Shown here one piece after another: positions 35,210 to 43,458 of a stretch of DNA of 64,000 nt. The position numbers and the translations under genes were made by a program. The DNA comes from Spongiibacteraceae bacterium UBA5047 (GTDB lineage Bacteria; Pseudomonadota; Gammaproteobacteria; Pseudomonadales; Spongiibacteraceae): NCBI GenBank assembly GCA_002415025.1, contig DIBR01000050.1, positions 1-64,000 of the forward strand. The letters are read 5' to 3'. The stretch's first letter is position 1. Every line of letters starts with the position of its first letter. The notes below the pieces were generated by a model. It had not been told where the DNA came from, did no database searches, and saw only the letters and a program-made list of their open reading frames with translations.

Positions 35210-35216
35210 CGGGATC

Positions 35217-35482
35217 AGTGCTACTTCATGGCGATAAGTTGGGATTCAGAGACCCGGGGGCGGTTTCCCGGCAAGGCGCGTTCGTGCAGGCATGGCGGGC
35301 CTATGCCAAGCGGGCGCAACGCGGCAGGGGGAGCGCCCCGGGTCTCCCAAGGGCTTGCCTGTCTGCGCCCGCGGGCCGCGTTGCTTTCCCTCGACATAGG
35401 TCCACCATGCCTTCGGAAAAGCGCCTTGCCGCGAACGCAGACGGACAAGCTGAACGCCAACTTATCGCCATGAAGGAGCACT
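35217..35482. repeat. Large near-palindromic element between trpB and trpA
   Basis: The outermost arms, 35217-35242 and 35457-35482, are inverted repeats over 26 bp with one mismatch (at 35223). Further in, GGCAAGGCGC (35271-35280) faces GCGCCTTGCC (35421-35430), and the left block from about 35288 to 35325 (GGCATGGCGGGCCTATGCC, then GCAACGCGGC) matches the reverse complement of about 35376-35412 with several changes. The two strands therefore encode similar hypothetical peptides, which explains open frames in both directions. There is no transposase. It could be a miniature inverted-repeat element or an extragenic palindrome family. No target-site duplication is obvious. The right arm contains the trpA Shine-Dalgarno sequence. 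Confidence 0.8.
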
Positions 35483-35485
35483 AGT

Positions 35486-36295
35486 GTGAGTCGTTTAACG
35501 CCCACCTTTGAAAAATTGCGCCAGAATAAACGTAAGGCTCTGGTGCCTTATATCGTTGCTGGCGACCCCAGTATGGAACTCAGTTTGCCGCTGATGCACA
35601 AACTGGTTGCGCAGGGCGCCGATATTCTGGAAATTGGCGTTCCCTTTTCCGATCCGATGGCAGAAGGCCCTGTCATCCAGCTCGCACACGAGCGCGCTCT
35701 GGTGCACGGAGTCAGTCTCGGCGGCATTCTCGATCTGGTGGCTGAATTTCGTAAAAATGACGGCGATACTCCGGTGGTTCTTATGGGCTACGCCAACCCG
35801 GTTGAGCGTATGGGTTACTCGTCTTTTGCCAGCCGTGCGAAAGCCGCCGGCGTCGACGGCGTTTTGATAGTGGATATGCCGCCGGAAGAAGCAGAAGACC
35901 TGAATGCCTGTCTTGCCGGGCAATCTATCGACAATATCTTTCTTTTGGCGCCGACCACTACCGACGAACGCATTGCCAAGGTCTCGGCGATGGCCGGCGG
36001 TTATATTTACTGCGTATCACTCAAGGGTGTTACCGGTGCCGGTAATATTGACGTGGCGCAGGTGAAGACGTTGATGGCGCGTATACACGCGCACACCGAT
36101 TTGCCGGTGACGGTGGGTTTTGGTATCAAGGACGAAACGACGGCAACACAGGTTGCGGCGTGCTGTGATGGTGTTGTGGTGGGTAGTGCTTTGGTTTCCC
36201 GCGTAGCTGCAAGTGATGGCAGCGAGCCTGCGGTGTTGGAGGCGACAACATTAATTCGCGATATCCGTCATGCACTTGATGGCTTAAGTGGTTAA
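35486..36295 (+). CDS. trpA: Tryptophan synthase alpha chain
   Basis: A 269-residue (beta/alpha)8 subunit that cleaves indole-glycerol phosphate. The general base Glu49 is present in LEIGVPFSDPM. The second catalytic position, aspartate 60 in the Salmonella enzyme, is glutamate here (AEGP at 59-62). SLKGVTGAG (phosphate loop) and VGFGIKDE are normal. It starts with GTG at 35486; AAGGAG at 35473-35478 is the likely ribosome-binding site and lies inside the right arm of the palindromic element. Confidence 0.97.
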   Translation: MSRLTPTFEKLRQNKRKALVPYIVAGDPSMELSLPLMHKLVAQGADILEIGVPFSDPMAEGPVIQLAHERALVHGVSLGGILDLVAEFRKNDGDTPVVLMGYANPVERMGYSSFASRAKAAGVDGVLIVDMPPEEAEDLNACLAGQSIDNIFLLAPTTTDERIAKVSAMAGGYIYCVSLKGVTGAGNIDVAQVKTLMARIHAHTDLPVTVGFGIKDETTATQVAACCDGVVVGSALVSRVAASDGSEPAVLEATTLIRDIRHALDGLSG

Positions 36296-36332
36296 AATAC
36301 AGGGCTAATTTGAACGCCAGACAGGAAACATC

Positions 36333-37217
36333 ATGAGTTGGGTTGATAAAATTGTTCCCTCCATTGTTCGCAAGGAAAACCCGATAGACCGACGGGGTGA
36401 TTCAGGGCGAGATAGCGCTATACCGGAAGGCTTGTGGAAGAAATGCGTTAAATGTGACGCCGTGCTTTACCGTCCGGAACTGGAAGCCAATTTTGATGTG
36501 TGCCCCAAGTGTGACCATCATCTTCGCATCGGCGCCCGTCGTCGTCTGGATATTTTCCTCGACGAAGACGGTCGCGAGGAAATTCTCACCCACATCGAGC
36601 CTGTTGACCGTCTCAAGTTTAAAGACAAGCGCAAATATAAGGATCGCTTGAGCGCAGCCCAGAAATCGACCGGCGAGAAAGATGCTCTTATCGCTTTTCA
36701 CGGCAGCTTGAACCAACTGCCTTTGGTTGCGGTGGCCTTTGAATTCAATTTTCACGGTGGCTCGATGGGTTATGCGGTTGGTGAGAAATTCACCCAGGCC
36801 GCGAACATCGCGCTGGAAGAACGTGTGCCGCTGGTCTGCTTTTCGGCCTCAGGCGGTGCCCGCATGCAGGAAGCACTGATTTCATTGATGCAGATGGCGA
36901 AAACCAGTGCCGTGCTTGAGAAAATGAAACAGGCAGGTGTGCCTTATATTTCGGTGATGACCGACCCGATCTATGGCGGTGTATCGGCCAGTCTGGCATT
37001 GCTGGGTGATATCAATGTTGCAGAGCCTGGCGCGCGCGCGGGGTTTGCCGGCCCGAATATTATTGAGCAAACTATTCGTCAAAAATTGCCGCCCGGATTT
37101 CAGCGCAGCGAGTTTCTGCTGGAGCACGGTGCCATTGACATGATTGTGCACCGCAGGGATATGCGTGACACGCTGGGTCGCCTTCTGGGCAGCATGACCT
37201 TTTACCGGCAGGAATGA
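36333..37217 (+). CDS. accD: Acetyl-CoA carboxylase carboxyltransferase subunit beta
   Basis: A 294-residue subunit of acetyl-CoA carboxylase, the committed step of fatty-acid synthesis. The N-terminal zinc ribbon has Cys38, Cys41, Cys57 and Cys60 (CVKC ... CPKC). The crotonase-like core shows GGSMGYAVGEK, FSASGGARMQEAL and MTDPIYGGVSASLA. Length and order are standard. Its stop overlaps the folC start by four bases (ATGA), as commonly seen in this gene cluster. Confidence 0.98.
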   Translation: MSWVDKIVPSIVRKENPIDRRGDSGRDSAIPEGLWKKCVKCDAVLYRPELEANFDVCPKCDHHLRIGARRRLDIFLDEDGREEILTHIEPVDRLKFKDKRKYKDRLSAAQKSTGEKDALIAFHGSLNQLPLVAVAFEFNFHGGSMGYAVGEKFTQAANIALEERVPLVCFSASGGARMQEALISLMQMAKTSAVLEKMKQAGVPYISVMTDPIYGGVSASLALLGDINVAEPGARAGFAGPNIIEQTIRQKLPPGFQRSEFLLEHGAIDMIVHRRDMRDTLGRLLGSMTFYRQE

Positions 37218-38503
37218 CAGCTTCCCTATCTGACTGGCTTCAAAGGCTGGAGCAGTTACACCCGGCGCCGATGGCGCTCGGGCTCGACAGAATCGGGCAG
37301 GTTTATGCCCGTATGGCGCTCGACTTTTCTGCAACAAGTGTGATTACCGTCGCCGGCACCAACGGTAAGGGCTCGGTTGTTACGCTTCTGCAGAACCTGC
37401 TGCTCTCGGCAGGGCATAGGGTTGGCGCCTATACCTCTCCGCATTTGCAACGCTACAACGAACGCATTCGTGTGAACGGCGAGGAGCTTTGCGACGAGGC
37501 GATTGTTGAAAGCCTAGAGCGTGTTGAAGTACACCGCGAAGCAGTTGCACTGACTTATTTCGAATTTGGCACGCTCGCCGCGTTACAGCATTTTGCCGGT
37601 CAGTCGCTGGACTACCTGATTCTAGAGGTCGGTCTGGGAGGGCGGCTGGATGCGGTGAATATTGTCGATCCGCAATTGACGATCGTAACCTCCATTGATC
37701 TTGATCATCAGGCCTGGCTCGGCGACAGCCGCGAAGCCATCGGGCGTGAAAAGGCCGGCATTTTCCGCCGTGGTATTCCGGGCGTGTGTGGCGATATCTC
37801 CCCACCCGAATCACTGATTCAAACTGCCCGTGAGCTCAAGGCTCCGTTATTTGTTAATGAACGCGACTTCAGCCTGAGGCGAGCTCAAGACCAGCACCTG
37901 CAGTGGCGGGGCCGGAAACTTGATGGCGAGCCGCTCGAGTTGAACATTCAGCAGGCCACTACGCTGCTGGACAGCAATGTGGCAACGGCGTTACAGGCTT
38001 TTGCACTGCTGCCGGGTGCCGGCTTGCCGGACTACGGCGCTTTGCGCTTTGGCGTGCCGGGCAGGCAGGAGCGGATAGATTTTGAAGGTATTGAGATTAT
38101 TCTCGACGTCTCTCATAACCCGGCGGCGACATCTATGCTCGCGACGCTTCTGTCAGAGTTGCCCAAGGTTGAGCGCTGCTGCGCGCTATTTGGGGTTATG
38201 GCTGACAAAGACATTGAGGCGATGGTAGCTGCAGTGAAACCGTGTTTTGACGCATGGTTTCTCGGCGATTTGAGCGATAATTCACGTGCCAAACCTGCCC
38301 GGGATCTGGCGCCGGTTCTACATGAGCAGGGAATCCACATGATCAGCGTCAGCAAGAACATGCGACAGGCCTTTGCAAGGGCGGTATCCTTGCTGGAACC
38401 GGGGCAACGACTCGTTGTTTTCGGCTCGGTTTATACCGTCGCTGAGGTCAAGGCAATCCTTGACAGAAAACTGTCACGGCGATCGCTGGAAGGGGAGGCA
38501 TAA
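37214..38503 (+). CDS. folC: Folylpolyglutamate synthase / dihydrofolate synthase
   Basis: A 429-residue Mur-ligase-family enzyme that adds glutamate to dihydropteroate and folates. The P-loop is VITVAGTNGKGSV; YTSPHLQRYNERIRVNGE, LEVGLGGRLDAVN and DVSHNPAAT are further FolC signatures. The start overlaps accD and the next gene (dedD) begins at the base right after the folC stop, so the three genes form a tight operon. Confidence 0.97.
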   Translation: MTASLSDWLQRLEQLHPAPMALGLDRIGQVYARMALDFSATSVITVAGTNGKGSVVTLLQNLLLSAGHRVGAYTSPHLQRYNERIRVNGEELCDEAIVESLERVEVHREAVALTYFEFGTLAALQHFAGQSLDYLILEVGLGGRLDAVNIVDPQLTIVTSIDLDHQAWLGDSREAIGREKAGIFRRGIPGVCGDISPPESLIQTARELKAPLFVNERDFSLRRAQDQHLQWRGRKLDGEPLELNIQQATTLLDSNVATALQAFALLPGAGLPDYGALRFGVPGRQERIDFEGIEIILDVSHNPAATSMLATLLSELPKVERCCALFGVMADKDIEAMVAAVKPCFDAWFLGDLSDNSRAKPARDLAPVLHEQGIHMISVSKNMRQAFARAVSLLEPGQRLVVFGSVYTVAEVKAILDRKLSRRSLEGEA

Positions 38504-39079
38504 ATGAAACAGCGCTTGGTAGGCGCCCTGGTGTTGCTCAGTGGCGGTGTGGTTTTGTGGTCAGTACTGTTTACTGGCCCGGCGGCTTACAAGGTAGACC
38601 GCGATACCCAGATTCCCCCTGAGCCTCTGCTGGTGGAGCCTGAGCCTATAGCGCCCAAGAGGCCGCAAAATATTCCCGAGGTGACGCGACAAGAGCCACT
38701 TCCGGAGCCTCCCGTGCCCGATTTGAATGCATCTGCGAAACCCGAACAGAAGGTGGAGAAGCCGGTTACGAAAGCGGCTCCCACGGCCCCGCCCGCCAAG
38801 AAAGCGCAGCCTATGCTCGACCCGGGAAGCGGCGTAGCCAAGGCCTGGGTGATTCAGGTTGCCAGTTTCAGTAGTAGTGCAAATGCCGAAAAGCTCAAGC
38901 AACGTCTGCAAGCGAAGGGTTACAAGGCCTACGTGCGCGCGGCGCCAACGGCATCAGGCAAGCAGTTGCAGCGCGTATTTGTCGGGCCGGAACTGAAGGA
39001 GGCTGCGGCTCTGAAAATGAAGGCCGACATCGAATCGACTTTCAAACTTAAAGCGTTGATACACGAATTCGAGCCCTAA
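38504..39079 (+). CDS. dedD: SPOR-domain cell-division protein
   Basis: A 191-residue bitopic inner-membrane protein. One membrane helix (about 5-24, LVGALVLLSGGVVLWSVLF) is followed by a long Pro/Glu/Lys-rich periplasmic linker (about 35-105) and a C-terminal SPOR domain (about 110-190, AWVIQVASFSSSANAEKLKQ onward) that binds denuded peptidoglycan at the septum. Its position between folC and cvpA matches dedD in other gammaproteobacteria. It begins immediately after folC. Confidence 0.9.
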   Translation: MKQRLVGALVLLSGGVVLWSVLFTGPAAYKVDRDTQIPPEPLLVEPEPIAPKRPQNIPEVTRQEPLPEPPVPDLNASAKPEQKVEKPVTKAAPTAPPAKKAQPMLDPGSGVAKAWVIQVASFSSSANAEKLKQRLQAKGYKAYVRAAPTASGKQLQRVFVGPELKEAAALKMKADIESTFKLKALIHEFEP

Positions 39080-39121
39080 ACTGTCGCTTCAATATTAATA
39101 TTGGGCGCGCAGCCGATAGCT

Positions 39122-39130
39122 TGGTAGAAT
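39122..39130 (+). promoter_or_regulatory. Extended -10 promoter candidate for cvpA-purF
   Basis: TGGTAGAAT followed by TGCCGC lies 30 bp before the cvpA GTG. A -35-like TTGGGC sits at 39101-39106 (spacing 18). It has the same form as the elements before leuB and trpF and would allow cvpA-purF-metZ expression independent of accD-folC-dedD. Confidence 0.5.
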
Positions 39131-39159
39131 TGCCGCAAATTGTGTAAACAGGCCCTGAC

Positions 39160-39693
39160 GTGCTTTCCAACTTTTTATGGGTGGATTGGGCAATTCTTGG
39201 CATTCTTGCCATATCTGCCCTGATAAGCCTGATTCGCGGCTTTGTGAAAGAGGCCCTGTCGCTCGCCTTCTGGGCGGTGGCTTTCGTGGTATCCATGACC
39301 TTCCACCGGCAAATGATGGTTTTGCTGGACCCGGCGATCGAGAAGGTCTACGTGCGAGAGTTGGTGGCCTACGTCAGTCTTTTTGCCGGCACTTTGATTG
39401 TCGGTGTCATGACAACCTATTTGCTCAGCGAAATTGTCAAAAAAACCGGATTGGGTGGCACTGATCGCCTGTTAGGCATGATCTTCGGTACGGCGCGTGG
39501 TGTGATTATTGTGGTCGCCTTGCTGGTGGTCGGTCCCAAGCTACTGACAGATATAGACCAGGATCAGTGGTGGCAGGAATCCCGGCTGATTCCACACTTT
39601 ATGCTCCTGAAAGATTGGTCTGAACAGAGTTTCAATGACGTAAGCGCCTGGATTTCGACGCTGGTGTCAAATCACAGGTCGCAAGGGCTGTAG
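39160..39693 (+). CDS. cvpA: CvpA family inner-membrane protein
   Basis: A 177-residue protein with about four membrane helices (WAILGILAISALISLIRGF; ALSLAFWAVAFVVSM; YVSLFAGTLIVGVMTTYLL; ARGVIIVVALLVVGP). CvpA proteins were linked to colicin V production and envelope stress resistance and are typically encoded before purF, as here (91 bp). GTG at 39160 is the start. The molecular function remains unclear in the family. Confidence 0.93.
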   Translation: MLSNFLWVDWAILGILAISALISLIRGFVKEALSLAFWAVAFVVSMTFHRQMMVLLDPAIEKVYVRELVAYVSLFAGTLIVGVMTTYLLSEIVKKTGLGGTDRLLGMIFGTARGVIIVVALLVVGPKLLTDIDQDQWWQESRLIPHFMLLKDWSEQSFNDVSAWISTLVSNHRSQGL

Positions 39694-39784
39694 GGCAGAG
39701 CTGTGAGCTGCAGAGAAACAGGCAGTCAGGCCTGAACTGCACCAAACCATACCGGAACGACACCGGAATTACAGAGGTAAAAAT

Positions 39785-41308
39785 ATGTGTGGCATTGTTG
39801 GCATCGTCGCCAAATCTCCCGTGAATCAGGAAATCTACGATGCCCTAACGGTGTTGCAGCATCGCGGTCAGGATGCTGCCGGTATTGTTACCTGTCACAA
39901 CGGGAAGCTGAATCAGCGCAAAGCCAATGGTCTGGTGCGCGATGTCTTTCGTGCTACCCACATGCAGCAGCTACAAGGCAACTGTGGTATCGGGCACGTG
40001 CGTTATCCGACCGCGGGCAGTTCCAGCCCGGCGTTGGCCCAGCCGTTTTATGTGAATTCCCCGTATGGTATTTCGCTGGCTCACAACGGTAATCTGACGA
40101 ACTCCGATGTGCTGTCGCAGGAACTGTATCAATCTGACCTGCGTCACCTGAATACCGAGTCGGACTCGGAAGTGTTGCTGAATATTTTCGCCCACGAGTT
40201 GCAAAAGCTCGGCAAGCTAGTGCCCACCGCAGAAGATATTTTTCAGGCTGTAACAGGCGTCCATGAACGCTGCGCCGGTGGTTATGCAGCGGTCGCCATG
40301 TTGGCGGGCTACGGGATTGTCGGCTTTCGTGACCCGAATGGCATCCGGCCTATTGTGTATGGCCGCAGGGAGGGCAAATCCGGGCCGGAGTATATGATTG
40401 CCTCGGAGAGCGTCGCGCTCGATGCACTGGGTTACAAGCTGGTTCGAGATCTGGCCCCCGGCGAGGCGATATATATCGACAATGCCGGCAATATCGAACT
40501 ACGCCAATGCGCCGGTACTACCCATCTGAACCCCTGTATTTTTGAGCATGTGTATTTTGCCCGTCCTGACTCCATTATGGACGGCGTATCCGTGTACAAA
40601 GCGCGATTGCGTCAGGGTGAGCGGCTCGCGGACAAGATTCTGCGTTTGCGGCCCGATCACGATATTGATGTGGTTATTCCGATTCCGGATTCCAGTCGTA
40701 TTGCCGGGCAATCGCTGGCATCGAGGCTTGGTGTAAAGTTTCGCGAAGGGCTGGTAAAAAACCGCTACATCGGCCGCACCTTTATTATGCCGGGGCAGAG
40801 TGTCCGCAAAAAATCGGTAAAACAGAAGTTGAATGCCATTGGACTCGAGTTCAAAGGCAAGAATGTCATGCTGGTAGATGACTCCATTGTCCGCGGTACG
40901 ACCTGCGAACAAATTATTGAGATGGCCCGTGATGCGGGTGCGGCAAAAGTGTATTTCGCCTCTGCAGCGCCACCGGTTCGCTACCCCAACGTGTATGGAA
41001 TAGACATGCCGTCCGCGGGCGAACTGATCGCACACGGGCGTACTGACGAGGAAGTTGCCGAGCTCATCGGTGCCGACTGGCTGGTGTATCAGAATCTGGA
41101 TGATCTCGTTGCCTGTTCCGGGGAAGGTAATAAAAACATAGAGAACTTCGACTGTTCAGTATTTACCGGTGAATACGCTACTATGGACGTTGACGAGGCT
41201 TATCTGGATCGTTTGGCGCAAGATAGAAGTGATGCCATGAAAGAAAAGCGCGAGCAGCTTTTGGGCAGTGACGGTGCGCTGATCGGTCTTCATAACGATA
41301 TGTCCTGA
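39785..41308 (+). CDS. purF: Amidophosphoribosyltransferase
   Basis: A 507-residue enzyme of the first purine-specific step, converting PRPP and glutamine to phosphoribosylamine. The nucleophile Cys2 is exposed after Met removal (MCGIVGIVAKSP). The glutaminase domain has RGQDAAGI and GIGHVRYPTAG; the PRTase domain has VMLVDDSIVRGTTCEQII. Length is normal. It lies between cvpA and metZ, matching Pseudomonas. Confidence 0.98.
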   Translation: MCGIVGIVAKSPVNQEIYDALTVLQHRGQDAAGIVTCHNGKLNQRKANGLVRDVFRATHMQQLQGNCGIGHVRYPTAGSSSPALAQPFYVNSPYGISLAHNGNLTNSDVLSQELYQSDLRHLNTESDSEVLLNIFAHELQKLGKLVPTAEDIFQAVTGVHERCAGGYAAVAMLAGYGIVGFRDPNGIRPIVYGRREGKSGPEYMIASESVALDALGYKLVRDLAPGEAIYIDNAGNIELRQCAGTTHLNPCIFEHVYFARPDSIMDGVSVYKARLRQGERLADKILRLRPDHDIDVVIPIPDSSRIAGQSLASRLGVKFREGLVKNRYIGRTFIMPGQSVRKKSVKQKLNAIGLEFKGKNVMLVDDSIVRGTTCEQIIEMARDAGAAKVYFASAAPPVRYPNVYGIDMPSAGELIAHGRTDEEVAELIGADWLVYQNLDDLVACSGEGNKNIENFDCSVFTGEYATMDVDEAYLDRLAQDRSDAMKEKREQLLGSDGALIGLHNDMS

Positions 41309-41338
41309 ACTTGATAGTCTAACCGCACGGAAATTGAA

Positions 41339-42544
41339 TTGACTGATATCGACGACGAACGCCTGCAGGTGTTGCGCGAAGCGCAGTTGGACACGCGCGC
41401 TGTGCGCGCCGGACAACAGCGTACCCACGAGGGCGAGCACGCGGAACCGATTTTCGCGACCTCCAGTTACGTCTTTGCCAATGCCAGTGAAGCGGCAGCC
41501 AGGTTCTCCGGCGAGCAGCCTGGAAACGTGTATTCGCGCTACACCAATCCAACGGTAAGGACATTCGAGGAACGGATAGCTGCGCTGGAGGGTGCTGAAC
41601 AGGGTGTTGCTACCTCATCCGGTATGGCGGCTATTCTTACAACCTGCCTGGCACTGCTCAAAGCCGGTGATCATATTGTCTGTTCGCGCAGTGTCTTTGG
41701 CACCACTACGGTTCTGCTTACGAAGTATCTTGGCAAGTTTGGTGTTGAAACGACTTTCGTTTCACCTACAAACCCTCAGCAATGGCAAAAGGCAGTGCGC
41801 GCGAACACGCGGCTGTTTTTCCTTGAGACGCCATCGAATCCGCTCGCGGAAATTGCCGACATCCCGGCGATAGCGGATATTGCTCGCGCCAATAATAGTT
41901 ACCTCGTTGTTGATAATTGTTTTTGCACACCGGCATTGCAGCAGCCGCTGAAACTGGGTGCTGACATCGTGGTTCATTCTGCCACCAAGTACCTGGACGG
42001 GCAGGGGCGCTGCGTAGGCGGGGCGGTAGTAGGGCGCGCCGAGGAAATGGCCGAGGTGCTGGGCTTTGTCCGTTCGGCGGGGCCTACCATGAGTGCTTTT
42101 AATGCCTGGGTTTTTCTCAAGGGTCTGGAGACCCTGCGTCTGCGGATGGAAGCGCACTCAGCGAGCGCGCTGACGCTGGCTAAGTGGCTGACGGAGCAAT
42201 CAGGCATCGAGAAGGTTTTCTATTCCGGTCTGCCCGATCATCCCCAACATACGCTGGCTGCCAGCCAGCAACGGGCCTTTGGCGGGGTCTTGTCGTTTCG
42301 CGTCAAAGGCGGCAAAGCCGAGGCCTGGAAGTTTATTGATGCCACCCGCTTAATGTCGATTACGGCAAACCTGGGAGATGCCAAGACCACCATCGTTCAT
42401 CCGGCGACCACAACCCACGGTCGCCTTTCGCAAGAAGACAGGAGCAGCGCGGGAATCACGGACAATTTGATTCGCGTAGCGGTAGGACTTGAATCAGTAG
42501 AGGATTTAAAGGCAGACCTCAGTCGCGGTTTGGCAGCGCTATAA
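41339..42544 (+). CDS. metZ: O-succinylhomoserine sulfhydrylase
   Basis: A 401-residue Cys/Met-metabolism PLP enzyme that makes homocysteine directly from O-succinylhomoserine and sulfide. YSRYTNPTVRTFEERIAALE, the PLP Lys217 in HSATKYLDGQGR, and SITANLGDAKTTIVHPATTTH are conserved; the text closely follows Pseudomonas MetZ as I recall it. No ATG fits the N-terminus, so I use the TTG at 41339 (MTDIDDERLQ), with only a weak ribosome-binding site. The next gene begins three bases after its stop. Confidence 0.95.
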   Translation: MTDIDDERLQVLREAQLDTRAVRAGQQRTHEGEHAEPIFATSSYVFANASEAAARFSGEQPGNVYSRYTNPTVRTFEERIAALEGAEQGVATSSGMAAILTTCLALLKAGDHIVCSRSVFGTTTVLLTKYLGKFGVETTFVSPTNPQQWQKAVRANTRLFFLETPSNPLAEIADIPAIADIARANNSYLVVDNCFCTPALQQPLKLGADIVVHSATKYLDGQGRCVGGAVVGRAEEMAEVLGFVRSAGPTMSAFNAWVFLKGLETLRLRMEAHSASALTLAKWLTEQSGIEKVFYSGLPDHPQHTLAASQQRAFGGVLSFRVKGGKAEAWKFIDATRLMSITANLGDAKTTIVHPATTTHGRLSQEDRSSAGITDNLIRVAVGLESVEDLKADLSRGLAAL

Positions 42545-42547
42545 TTT

Positions 42548-43456
42548 ATGATTACAGACAAACTTATTGATCAGGTCGGCACGATACTACTCGGTAAACA
42601 ACAGCAGGTAAGGTTGGCGGTATGCTGCCTGCTGGCACGAGGGCATTTATTGATTGAAGACTTGCCTGGCGTTGGCAAGACAACGCTCGCGCAGGCATTG
42701 ATGCGTGCAACAGGGCTTGAGTATCAACGGGTTCAGTTTACCAGTGATCTGTTGCCGGCAGACGTACTCGGTGTGTCGATCTTTGATCGCAAGGAAGGCG
42801 GCTTCCAGTTTCATCCGGGGCCGATATTCACCCAGCTCCTGTTAGTTGATGAGATTAACCGCGCCAGCCCCAAAACCCAGAGCGCCCTGCTGGAGGCTAT
42901 GGCTGAATGTCAGGTCACTGCAGAAGGTGAGACGCGGCAGTTGCCGTCACCATTTTTTGTGATCGCGACCCAGAACCCCTTGTTCCAGTCGGGCACATTT
43001 CCGCTGCCCGAGTCGCAACTCGACCGCTTTTTGATGCGTATTTCATTGGGTTATCCGGACTCTGCATCCGAGCGCCAGTTACTTACCGGCAAAGATCCCA
43101 GACAATTGCTGCAGGAGCTTGGTGCCGTCATTACCGCTGAACAGCTACTGGCCTTGCAAGCCAAAGTCGACGGGATAGAGGCGCGTGAAAGTGTATTGGA
43201 TTATCTGCAGCGGTTGATAGCGTTCACGCGCACGGATTCTCACTTCGCCTATGGGCTCTCTTCGCGCGCGGCGCTTGCTTTACTGCATTGTGCAAAAGCC
43301 TGGGCCATGATCAGCGGACGAGACTACGTCGTTCCGGAAGATGTGCAGGTTGTGCTTGAACCGGTCGCCGCACATCGCTTGCGGGAATCGCAAAGCGGTG
43401 GCGATTCGCGCTCGCTGATCCACCATCTGTTGGAAGACGTGCCGGTTGTGGTGTAA
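42548..43456 (+). CDS. MoxR-family AAA+ ATPase
   Basis: A 302-residue MoxR ATPase. The Walker A is PGVGKTTLAQAL (about 38-49) and Walker B is LLLVDEINRASPKTQSALLEAM, with sensor 1 region FFVIATQNPLFQSGTFPLPE. MoxR proteins act as chaperone-like ATPases beside DUF58/VWA proteins. The three-gene set moxR, DUF58, TgpA is a widespread module. The start is three bases after metZ, so it is probably translated from the same message. Confidence 0.95.
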   Translation: MITDKLIDQVGTILLGKQQQVRLAVCCLLARGHLLIEDLPGVGKTTLAQALMRATGLEYQRVQFTSDLLPADVLGVSIFDRKEGGFQFHPGPIFTQLLLVDEINRASPKTQSALLEAMAECQVTAEGETRQLPSPFFVIATQNPLFQSGTFPLPESQLDRFLMRISLGYPDSASERQLLTGKDPRQLLQELGAVITAEQLLALQAKVDGIEARESVLDYLQRLIAFTRTDSHFAYGLSSRAALALLHCAKAWAMISGRDYVVPEDVQVVLEPVAAHRLRESQSGGDSRSLIHHLLEDVPVVV

Positions 43457-43458
43457 TT

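Noticed and set aside
35206..35505. Three overlapping open frames on both strands between trpB and trpA
   Set aside because: Their similar translations on opposite strands are explained by the palindromic element; none has a convincing start site or known domain.
39694..39784. TCAGGCCTGA palindrome upstream of purF as a purine-repressor site
   Set aside because: It does not resemble the known PurR consensus, and no purine riboswitch structure was recognised.
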